Of a stretch of 8,560 nt of DNA, positions 1 to 7,304 are shown in pieces. Source of the DNA: Nitrospirota bacterium (GTDB taxonomy: Bacteria > Nitrospirota > Nitrospiria > Nitrospirales > UBA8639); the NCBI GenBank assembly GCA_020355985.1, contig CP070628.1, positions 410,586-419,145 of the forward strand, read 5' to 3'. Under the pieces are notes generated by a model. It made no database searches, was not told the DNA's origin, and saw only the letters and a program-made list of their open reading frames with translations. Position numbers and translations under genes: made by a program. Each line of letters starts with the position of its first letter. The first letter of the stretch is position 1.

Positions 1-17
1 CCTCCAGGTTTTTCTTT

Positions 18-39
18 CCTCTGCTCATTCGAGCTGAGG
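18..39 (-). other. Stem-loop just downstream of groEL
   Basis: Positions 18-26 pair with 31-39 around a four-base loop, with one T-T mismatch in the middle (four pairs on each side of it). It begins two bases past the groEL stop codon. Read on the minus strand it is followed by a purine-rich A/G stretch and not by a run of T, so it does not look like a classical intrinsic terminator. It could protect the 3' end of the groESL messenger or help Rho-dependent ending. The window ends 17 bases further on, so what follows cannot be seen. Confidence 0.35.
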
Positions 40-40
40 T

Positions 41-1708
<1,668 letters not shown>

Positions 1709-1761
1709 TCATCTGTAATATGGATATCAATTGAACCGTTTCTCAATCAATCTCGGCAGGA

Positions 1762-2076
1762 TTAGTTTACGAACACACCCAAAATATCTTCTTCTTTCAA
1801 AATCAGACAGTCATCATTTTCAATTTTAATTTTGGTACCTGAATATTTGTCGAACAAAACTTGATCGCCGACTTTCACATTTTCTACATCAGCTCCAGCG
1901 GCTTCAATCGTGCCACGTTGGGGTTTTTCCCGAGCGGAATCTGGCACATAAATGCCTCCAGCAGTCCGTTCTAATTCTTCGGTATAAGTCACGAAGACCC
2001 GATCGCCAAGAGGGCGAAACCCTTTTGCACTGCTTCCTTCTTCTTTAGCTTCCTTTTTTTCTTTCGTGGCTGCCAT
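1762..2076 (-). CDS. groES: Co-chaperonin GroES (Hsp10), with N-terminal extension and short roof loop
   Basis: GroES is the seven-fold lid of the GroEL chamber. The product is 104 residues. The core starts at GFRPLGDRVFV (19-29), where most family members begin. Before it lies a charged, Lys/Glu-rich extension of about 18 residues. The mobile loop that docks on GroEL is visible at about 33-50, with Gly-Gly-Ile-Tyr-Val-Pro where others have Gly-Gly-Ile-Val-Leu or similar. The C-terminal barrel (VKVGDQVLFDKYSGTKI and LILKEEDILGV) is intact. Compared from memory with E. coli GroES, the segment between the RGTIEAAG strand and VKVGD is about nine residues shorter, which removes most of the roof hairpin. 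The open frame runs upstream to 2202, but the ATG at 2076 is chosen because AAGGAGG lies just before it. It is the first gene of the groES-groEL pair. Confidence 0.97.
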   Translation of the reverse strand: MAATKEKKEAKEEGSSAKGFRPLGDRVFVTYTEELERTAGGIYVPDSAREKPQRGTIEAAGADVENVKVGDQVLFDKYSGTKIKIENDDCLILKEEDILGVFVN

Positions 2077-2081
2077 GCTTA

Positions 2082-2088
2082 CCTCCTT
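2082..2088 (-). promoter_or_regulatory. Ribosome binding site that decides the groES start
   Basis: AAGGAGG on the minus strand, five bases before the ATG at 2076. The reading frame stays open for 42 more codons upstream, to 2202, but no such site precedes that point and the upstream residues do not resemble GroES. The predicted promoter would also place the transcript start only about 3 bases before the codon at 2202. Confidence 0.85.
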
Positions 2089-2211
2089 CAATTGTTTATG
2101 CCCAAGTGAATTGAAAAATTTTGTGGAATTGAAATGATCATCTGTTAATCGGCTAGAGCCCCCCGAATGAATTGACTCAATGGGTGGGCTTGTAAACGTC
2201 AACTGAACCGC

Positions 2212-2239
2212 AAGATAAGTCGATAAGAAATGAAGTCAA
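2212..2239 (-). promoter_or_regulatory. Predicted sigma70-type promoter of groES-groEL
   Basis: On the minus strand TTGACT (2234-2239) and TATCTT (2212-2217) are separated by 16 bases. The -35 matches five of six consensus positions and the -10 four of six. Transcription would begin near 2205, giving a leader of about 130 nt before groES. The -35 is preceded by C, giving CTTGAC, which also overlaps the first bases of the sigma32 -35 (CTTGAAA). No good sigma32 -10 (CCCCAT-like) is seen at the right distance. No CIRCE repeat (TTAGCACTC with its inverted copy) was found anywhere in the 2077-2362 gap. Confidence 0.5.
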
Positions 2240-2326
2240 GAGGGGAATGGGAGTTTTTTAAAGGGAGACGAGCAGAAGATCAAAAACAAGATATTTAATT
2301 AGATAGCCAAGGACGTGGTTTTCGGT

Positions 2327-2345
2327 GAAAAATCCTAAAAATAGG
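2327..2345 (-). terminator. Weak terminator-like hairpin after the sigma factor gene
   Basis: Read on the minus strand, CCTA and TAGG pair around a four-T loop (2334-2345), followed by A and five T. It lies 17 bases past the stop codon of the sigma factor gene. The stem has only four pairs, so termination would be weak. Some read-through into groES is possible. Confidence 0.3.
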
Positions 2346-2362
2346 TATTAACAACTAAATGT

Positions 2363-3409
2363 TTATTGCCTGAGCAGTTCAAAGTCGAGGATTTCTTTTT
2401 TCATAAACTCCCGTAATTTCTTAATAATTTTTGCCTCAATCTGACGACTTCGCTCTTTAGTAATCGAATATTTTTTCCCTAAATCTTCCAGGGTTACAGG
2501 AGTCTCAGACAACATTCTGTTTCGCAGTATATCCTCTTCACGTTCAGTCAGCGTGCTGGCAAACTCCGCAAGCTTTTTCCGAAAAAGAAGCCGGAGTTGG
2601 GTATTGGCTAGTTGATCATCAACAGGGGTTTGTATGGCAGGAAGCAAATCATGAAACGTCCCTTCCCCATCTTCTGTCATCGGTTGGTCCAATGACAGTT
2701 CCCAACTGCCCAGGCGTTGATCCATTTCCACCACATCTCGCTCCCTGACATTCAGACGATCGGCCAATAGTTTGGGGTCAGGGATATAACCTTGCCGTTC
2801 AAGCTTGGCTTTTTCCCTGCGCAAGTTATAAAACAAGCGCCTCTGTTCTTGCGTAGTGCCAATTTTGACCAATCGAAAATTATTCAGGAGATATCGCAAG
2901 ATAAACGCCCGAACCCACCAGGCAGCATAGGCATAGAAACGAACATTTTTTGTGGGGTCGAATTTCTTCATGGCCTGTAGTAAGCCAACATTGCCTTCTT
3001 GAATAAGATCCATTTGGTCCAGACCCGCAAGACCATATTCCGAAGCAATTTTCACGCACACTCGCAAGTTCGCTAAAATGAGTTTCATGGCGGCTTCGCG
3101 TGTGCCGAGTTTTTGATATTCGTGAAAAAGTTGAAGCTCTTCCTCTTTAGAGAGAAAGGGGTAACGTCTGACTTCTGCGAGGTAACGACTTAATGTGGTT
3201 GTGGGGCTCAGAGCCGTGGACATGGCCTCCCACGTTGCGGCATCCTTCGCCTGAGGCTCTCCCGGTTCTTGTTGATCTTCATCATGCGAGATACCAACTG
3301 GCAATAATTCGTCATCCCTGGAGGCAAATTCGTCAACAGAATCAACAGAATCTGAAGTATTAACCAGAACGTCGATCACTTTGGGATTGTTTTTCTTTGA
3401 AGGTTTCAT
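2363..3409 (-). CDS. rpoH: RNA polymerase sigma factor, RpoH (sigma-32)-like
   Basis: This is a sigma70-family factor that directs RNA polymerase to a promoter subset. Sigma region 1.2 lies at about 71-103 and region 2 at about 105-185, with DLIQEGNVGLLQAMKKFDP and the -10 reading helix with AAWWVRAFI. The segment EQRRLFYNLRREK (188-200) matches the RpoH box of E. coli (QRKLFFNLRK), which is the main reason for calling it RpoH and not RpoD or RpoS. Region 4 lies at about 282-341, with a helix-turn-helix around VTLEDLGKKYSITKERSRQIE. The first 65 or so residues are acidic and probably disordered, making it 348 residues against 284 in E. coli. An ATG at 3223 (residue 63) would give 286 residues, but its GGGAGG lies only two bases before it. 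The upstream ATG has no clear Shine-Dalgarno either, so the start is open. It sits just upstream of groES on the same strand. Confidence 0.88.
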   Translation of the reverse strand: MKPSKKNNPKVIDVLVNTSDSVDSVDEFASRDDELLPVGISHDEDQQEPGEPQAKDAATWEAMSTALSPTTTLSRYLAEVRRYPFLSKEEELQLFHEYQKLGTREAAMKLILANLRVCVKIASEYGLAGLDQMDLIQEGNVGLLQAMKKFDPTKNVRFYAYAAWWVRAFILRYLLNNFRLVKIGTTQEQRRLFYNLRREKAKLERQGYIPDPKLLADRLNVRERDVVEMDQRLGSWELSLDQPMTEDGEGTFHDLLPAIQTPVDDQLANTQLRLLFRKKLAEFASTLTEREEDILRNRMLSETPVTLEDLGKKYSITKERSRQIEAKIIKKLREFMKKEILDFELLRQ

Positions 3410-3460
3410 CCGAATGATTTGTGGATTGTAGGCCCTATTCTTTATCTGAGATTTGCCTAT

Positions 3461-3489
3461 ATTGTAATGAATTTGGTGGCCATGACCAA
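3461..3489 (-). promoter_or_regulatory. Predicted promoter of the rpoH-like gene
   Basis: On the minus strand TTGGTC (3484-3489) and TACAAT (3461-3466) are 17 bases apart. The -10 matches five of six positions and the -35 only three. Transcription would begin near 3454, about 45 nt before the ATG at 3409, which favours the longer form of the sigma factor. A second TACAAT lies at 3425-3430 but has no matching -35. Confidence 0.4.
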
Positions 3490-3491
3490 AT
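3471..3491. promoter_or_regulatory. Inverted repeat within the rpoH promoter, possible operator
   Basis: A perfect seven-base inverted repeat (ATTTGGT at 3471-3477 and ACCAAAT at 3485-3491) flanks a seven-base centre containing TGGCCA. It covers the predicted -35 and most of the spacer of the promoter for the sigma gene, where a repressor would block polymerase. It lies between two divergent genes, so it could serve either. It is not followed by T on either strand, which argues against a terminator. The binding protein is unknown. Confidence 0.35.
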
Positions 3492-3563
3492 GATTCTCCC
3501 GAAAAGGCTCAATAATAGGCTAAGAATAACCCTGGTGGGGGGCAGAGCCTAACTAGTAGCAAT

Positions 3564-3582
3564 GCCTAAAAGGCTATTTTTA
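3564..3582 (+). terminator. Small hairpin plus T-rich tract before the transporter gene
   Basis: GCCT and AGGC pair around three A, followed by a T-rich stretch (TATTTTTAT). The shape resembles a short intrinsic terminator on the plus strand, but the stem has only four pairs and no gene is seen upstream on that strand within the window. It could be an attenuator in the leader of the transporter, or chance. It lies just before a possible GTG start at 3587. Confidence 0.2.
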
Positions 3583-3670
3583 TCGTGTGGAAGGCGATCC
3601 GGCTTGTATAGTGAATACCTCTGGGGAGGAAATTGGCTTTACCACACAACAAGGAGATTTTGATAAAGGG

Positions 3671-4897
3671 ATGTTGAAAGAAGGATTGCACGCCTTACGA
3701 GCAGGTCATTGGCCTACCTTACTGGGAGCATGGTTGCACTTTGAAGTGAGCTTTATGGTTTGGCTCTTAGTTGGAGCCCTTAGCATTGCCATATCCGAAG
3801 AATTTGCTCTGTCTGCTTTCGAAAAAGGGGTATTAGTCGGGATACCTTTATTGGGAGGTTCCTTACTTCGAATTGTGATTGGGCCCTTAGGTGACTGGGT
3901 CGGAGCAAAAACCGTGGGGCTTGTTATATTGGGGCTTGAAGCCGTGGCGCTTCTGCTTGGCTGGCAATGGGGAACCAATTTCGGAGAAATCTTAATAGTT
4001 GGGCTCATACTGGGTATAGCTGGATCCAGCTTTGCTATTGCCCTGCCTTTAGCCAGCCAAGCCTATCCTCCTGCTCATCAAGGACTGGCCATGGGGGTCG
4101 CGGCAGTGGGTAATAGTGGGCTGCTGTTGGCGTCTCTTTTTGCCCCTCGCTTAGCTGCCATATTTGGCTGGCATCAGGTCTTTGCTCTGATGTTAGTGCC
4201 CGTGCTCGGGACGGCGTGCTTATTTTTCTGGTTGGTACAGCCAGCTTCACCCCCAAGACATATCCACAAGAAACCAGAAACATCCACATATTTCTCACTT
4301 CTCTCTCAAGGACTACGCAATACATCGATGTATTGGTTATGTGGGTTATACGCTGTGACCTTTGGTGGTTTTGTGGGCCTTTCGAGTTATCTTCCTATTT
4401 TTTTTCATGATCGGTTTCAGATCGATATGGTTGCCGCAGGAACATTGACAGCTCTTGCAGCTCTGGTGGGGAGTGCAGCGCGGCCATTAGGAGGGTTTGT
4501 TGCCGATCGATTTGGCGGATTCCTGTTATTGAAGGGACTGTTTGCCCTGGTCATGATTTTGTGTCTGATTTCAGAGCAATTTTCCACAATCGGTTGGGCT
4601 TTGGCTATCGTGCTTATGATTATGTTGTGTTTAGGGTTTGGTAATGGCGTTGTGTTTCAAGTGGTGTCCTGTCGTTTCCAAGGAATGATGGGCACGGCAT
4701 CTGGCTTGATTGGAGCAGCGGGGGGCTTGGGTGGATTTCTATTGCCAACTTGCTTTGGATGGTTAAAAGACTTTACAGGGACATTTTCGGCAGGGTTTTT
4801 TGCTTTTGGGCTTGTTTCAGGATTCGCTGCACTTAGTGTTATGATAGTCCAACGTTCAAGCCGATTTGATCACCTGAAGTCTGTTTCGGAAAACTAA
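3671..4897 (+). CDS. nasA: Nitrate/nitrite transporter, MFS NarK/NasA family
   Basis: An inner-membrane major facilitator of 408 residues with about twelve hydrophobic helices and a polar central loop at about 190-215. Family marks: the conserved arginines of helix 2 (R67 in SLLRIVIGPLGD) and helix 8 (R271 in ARPLGGFVADRFGG), which bind nitrate or nitrite in NarK, and two glycine-rich nitrate signatures, GVAAVGNSG (about 142-150) and GLIGAAGGLGGFLLP (about 345-359). The N-terminus (GHWPTLLGAWLHFEVSFMVWLLVGAL) resembles B. subtilis NasA as I recall it, which favours nitrate uptake, but nitrite export or exchange is equally possible from sequence. The frame stays open back to a GTG at 3587, giving 436 residues. 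I prefer the ATG at 3671 because NasA-type proteins begin about ten residues before this Gly-His. An AAGGAG at 3651-3656 is rather far (14 bases). ribBA follows 39 bp after the stop, with no terminator between. Confidence 0.88.
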   Translation: MLKEGLHALRAGHWPTLLGAWLHFEVSFMVWLLVGALSIAISEEFALSAFEKGVLVGIPLLGGSLLRIVIGPLGDWVGAKTVGLVILGLEAVALLLGWQWGTNFGEILIVGLILGIAGSSFAIALPLASQAYPPAHQGLAMGVAAVGNSGLLLASLFAPRLAAIFGWHQVFALMLVPVLGTACLFFWLVQPASPPRHIHKKPETSTYFSLLSQGLRNTSMYWLCGLYAVTFGGFVGLSSYLPIFFHDRFQIDMVAAGTLTALAALVGSAARPLGGFVADRFGGFLLLKGLFALVMILCLISEQFSTIGWALAIVLMIMLCLGFGNGVVFQVVSCRFQGMMGTASGLIGAAGGLGGFLLPTCFGWLKDFTGTFSAGFFAFGLVSGFAALSVMIVQRSSRFDHLKSVSEN

Positions 4898-4936
4898 GGA
4901 AAAACCGATTGCAGCAGATTGCGGAGTGCCTCATTT

Positions 4937-6166
4937 ATGAAAAACAAAAAAAAATCATCCACCGATTCACAATTTCACACCATTCCTGAGGCTTTGCAAG
5001 ATATTCAAGCTGGGAAGTGTGTCGTTCTGGTTGATGATGAAGATCGGGAAAATGAAGGGGACTTGGTATTAGCGGCTGAGCAAGTGACCCCGGATGCCAT
5101 AAATTTTATGGCCAAGTACGGGCGTGGACTCATTTGTTTGGCCTTGACCCCAGAGCGTGTTGAGGAGCTCAAGCTTCCTCCACAATCACAGGAAAATACG
5201 GCTACGTTCGGAACAGCCTTTACGGTTTCCATTGATGCCGCAAAGAATATCACCACTGGCATTTCAGCTGCCGATCGAGCCACAACTATTAAGCTGGCCG
5301 TGACTCCTGGCGCTAAGCCTAACGATTTTGCCAGGCCAGGACATATTTTCCCGCTCAAAGCACACAAGGGTGGGGTTCTCAGGCGGGCTGGCCAAACAGA
5401 GGGATCGGTGGATCTGGCTCGATTAGCTGGATTACTCCCAGCTGCAGTTATCTGTGAAATTATGAATGATGACGGGACCATGGCCCGTGTACCGCATCTG
5501 ATGGAATTTGCCAAGCAACACCAATTGAAAATTATTACAGTGAAAGATCTCATTCAATATCGCTTACATCGGGAGACGTTTGTCAAAGAAATGGTCCGAG
5601 CCAATCTCCCAACCAATTTGGGCCAATTTGAGGCTGTCGTGTTTGAAAATGAATTGGATTCCGGTACCCATGTTGCGTTGGTAAAGGGCGAAATTGATGC
5701 CAGCCCCACAATGGTTCGTGTCCATTCAGGTTGTCTCACAGCTGACGTGTTTGGGTCCTTGCGGTGCGATTGTCGGGAACAGCTCCACCAAGCAATGGGT
5801 TTAATTGAGAAAGAAGGCAAAGGTGTACTTTTATATCTTAATCAAGAAGGACGAGGAATTGGCTTGACCAATAAAATCAAGGCATATCATCTCCAGGACA
5901 AAGGGAGTGATACCGTCGAAGCTAATCTGCAATTAGGGTTTAAGGCAGATTTGCGGGATTATGGCATTGGAGCCCAAATTTTAGTGAATTTAGGACTCAA
6001 AAAAATCCGACTCATTACCAACAACCCTCGAAAAATTGTGGGGATCGAGGGCTATGGCTTAGAGGTCGTGGAACGTGTGCCAATTGAAATTGCGCCGCAA
6101 GAATCCAACGTCCATTATTTACGAACAAAAAAAGCCAAATTAGGCCATCTTCTCAATAATGTGTAA
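4937..6166 (+). CDS. ribBA: Bifunctional riboflavin protein RibBA: DHBP synthase and GTP cyclohydrolase II
   Basis: The N-terminal half (RibB, to about 210) makes 3,4-dihydroxy-2-butanone 4-phosphate from ribulose 5-phosphate. The C-terminal half (RibA) opens GTP. Together they feed both branches of riboflavin synthesis in the cytosol. RibB marks are [10 protein letters not shown] (33-42, metal-binding acids), [20 protein letters not shown] and E174 in [13 protein letters not shown]. The catalytic histidine of E. coli RibB, H153 in GHTE, is replaced by Gln (Q153, codon CAA at 5393-5395). RibA marks are the zinc cysteines C266, C277 and C279 (HSGCLTAD...RCDC), [34 protein letters not shown] and the TNNPRK segment. 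Around the zinc site, Gly replaces the usual Glu before the first Cys and Arg follows the last Cys. The length of 409 residues is normal. The ATG at 4937 has GGAG ten bases before it; an upstream TTG at 4919 has no such site. The next gene of the pathway, ribH, follows after 89 bp. Confidence 0.96.
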   Translation: MKNKKKSSTDSQFHTIPEALQDIQAGKCVVLVDDEDRENEGDLVLAAEQVTPDAINFMAKYGRGLICLALTPERVEELKLPPQSQENTATFGTAFTVSIDAAKNITTGISAADRATTIKLAVTPGAKPNDFARPGHIFPLKAHKGGVLRRAGQTEGSVDLARLAGLLPAAVICEIMNDDGTMARVPHLMEFAKQHQLKIITVKDLIQYRLHRETFVKEMVRANLPTNLGQFEAVVFENELDSGTHVALVKGEIDASPTMVRVHSGCLTADVFGSLRCDCREQLHQAMGLIEKEGKGVLLYLNQEGRGIGLTNKIKAYHLQDKGSDTVEANLQLGFKADLRDYGIGAQILVNLGLKKIRLITNNPRKIVGIEGYGLEVVERVPIEIAPQESNVHYLRTKKAKLGHLLNNV

Positions 6167-6167
6167 G

Positions 6168-6185
6168 AGGGACTTGCAGTTCCCT
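6168..6185 (+). other. Stem-loop right after the ribBA stop codon
   Basis: AGGGACT pairs with AG-T-TCCCT around a three-base loop, with one bulged T. It begins one base past the ribBA stop. No run of T follows, so it is not an intrinsic terminator. In the 89-bp gap it could stabilise the ribBA end of the transcript or tune expression of ribH. Confidence 0.3.
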
Positions 6186-6215
6186 GAAGCGCGTGGTACA
6201 CACTGCTATCTCAGC

Positions 6216-6232
6216 CCTTCTATAGAAGAAGG
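6216..6232 (+). other. Stem-loop in the ribH leader
   Basis: CCTTC (6216-6220) pairs with GAAGG (6228-6232) around a seven-base loop; TTCTATAGAA inside is itself self-complementary. The right arm is the only purine-rich, Shine-Dalgarno-like stretch before ribH (AGAAGAAGG), but it lies 23 bases from the ATG. The hairpin could therefore affect ribosome access. This is inference from base pairing only. Confidence 0.25.
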
Positions 6233-6255
6233 TCTCTACGGATTTACCAAACAGT

Positions 6256-6753
6256 ATGCCAGTTTTTGAAGGAAATCTCGATGGAAAGGATTTTTCCATC
6301 GGTATTGTTGTCAGTAAGTTTAATGAACCTGTCACAAGTCGATTGTTGGTTGGAGCAAAAGAGGTATTGCATCAGTTGGGGACTGCGGCCGAAAAGATTC
6401 AGCAGGTTCGTGTTCCGGGAGTGTTTGAGTTACCCCTAGCCGCTAAAGTGTTAGCCCAGTCGCAACAGATTGATGCAGTGATTTGTTTAGGAGCGGTTAT
6501 TCGTGGGGAAACCCCTCATTTTGATTACATTAGCGGGGAAACAAGCCGTGGGATCGGATCCGTAGCATTGGAAACTGGAATCCCTGTTATTTTCGGTGTT
6601 CTCACAACCAATACGGTTGAACAGGCGATGGAACGGTCTGCCTCATCAGAACGCAATAAAGGAGCGGATGCGGCTCGTACAGCGATTGAAATGGTTTCTT
6701 TACTGAAGCAATTACATAAAGCCAACGTTCGGCACACTGGGTTTTTACGTTAA
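6256..6753 (+). CDS. ribH: 6,7-dimethyl-8-ribityllumazine synthase (lumazine synthase)
   Basis: RibH condenses the butanone phosphate from RibB with the pyrimidine made after RibA to give lumazine, the direct precursor of riboflavin. It usually forms a pentamer or a 60-mer shell. The 165-residue product is slightly longer than the common 155. Motifs in order: SKFNEPVT (20-27), VPGVFELP (53-60), DAVICLGAVIRGETPHFDYISGE (73-95) with T86 and the catalytic H88, then PVIFGVLTTNTVEQAMER with the phosphate-binding R126. After this, the loop usually written GTKAGNKG reads ASSERNKG here, same length, so two usual glycines are lost. The ATG at 6256 is the only usual start codon near the family N-terminus, but no ribosome binding site lies at normal distance. 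nusB starts nine bases after the stop, a widespread ribH-nusB pairing. Confidence 0.97.
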   Translation: MPVFEGNLDGKDFSIGIVVSKFNEPVTSRLLVGAKEVLHQLGTAAEKIQQVRVPGVFELPLAAKVLAQSQQIDAVICLGAVIRGETPHFDYISGETSRGIGSVALETGIPVIFGVLTTNTVEQAMERSASSERNKGADAARTAIEMVSLLKQLHKANVRHTGFLR

Positions 6754-6762
6754 CGCCGATTC

Positions 6763-7275
6763 ATGACCATGACGATTCCATCAGACGTTCCCCAGACCTC
6801 TTTAACAAAGGGAGGGTCGTCTCGCCGACTGGCCAGACAACTGGCCTTACAACTGCTGTTTCAACAAGAATTTCAAACGAAACAAGCAGTTTGGGAGGAG
6901 AAATTTTGGGATAAGCAATCGGCATCCGCAACGGTTCGGGCCTTTGCTACAAGCTTGCTTCAAGGTGTGAAAGATCATCAGTCAGATATTGATTATCTCA
7001 TTCAGAAATTTGCGGTGGATTGGTCGATTAAGCGGATGCCGGTGGTGGACAGAAATATTCTTCGATGTGCCATTTACGAACTGTTATGGGAGCCGGATAT
7101 CCCAGCTGCGGTAACGATGAACGAAGCCATTGAACTGGCTAAACGCTTTGCGGATGATGAAGCTCAGCGTTTTGTGAATGGAATATTAGATCATATCCTA
7201 CGTGATGACCAACGTCTGACTGAAAAACGCAATCAAATAAAAATGCAATCTGCTCAACCTAAAACATCCCAATAA
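6763..7275 (+). CDS. nusB: Transcription antitermination factor NusB
   Basis: NusB binds boxA RNA together with NusE (S10) and supports antitermination, mainly on ribosomal RNA operons. The 170-residue product is longer than the usual 130-150: about 20 polar residues precede the conserved SRRLARQLALQLLFQQEF start, and a tail of about 22 follows the last helix. The family core is clear: basic arginine-rich first helix (21-25), PVVDRNILRCAIYELL (93-108), IPAAVTMNEAIELAKRF (113-129) and RFVNGILDHI (136-145). Starts at 6763 and 6769 are both possible; neither has a ribosome binding site. With the ribH stop only nine bases before, translation may be coupled. The gene ends in a double stop, TAA TAG. 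Confidence 0.96.
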   Translation: MTMTIPSDVPQTSLTKGGSSRRLARQLALQLLFQQEFQTKQAVWEEKFWDKQSASATVRAFATSLLQGVKDHQSDIDYLIQKFAVDWSIKRMPVVDRNILRCAIYELLWEPDIPAAVTMNEAIELAKRFADDEAQRFVNGILDHILRDDQRLTEKRNQIKMQSAQPKTSQ

Positions 7276-7304
7276 TAGCCTTCCTCCGATAGCGCCTTTA
7301 GCCT

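Noticed and set aside
2077..2202. Longer GroES starting at 2202
   Set aside because: The extra 42 residues do not resemble GroES, the predicted transcript start is at about 2205, and a strong ribosome binding site marks the ATG at 2076.
2077..2362. CIRCE or other HrcA operator before groES
   Set aside because: Neither TTAGCACTC nor its inverted copy, nor a relaxed form of the pair, was seen.
3587..3670. GTG start at 3587 for the transporter
   Set aside because: The 28 added residues are hydrophilic and lack family resemblance, and the ATG at 3671 gives the usual NasA N-terminus. The upstream start is not excluded.
5005..5820. Minus-strand open frames opposite ribBA
   Set aside because: The plus frame is a clear RibBA along its whole length; the antisense translations are low-complexity and rich in Ser and Arg.
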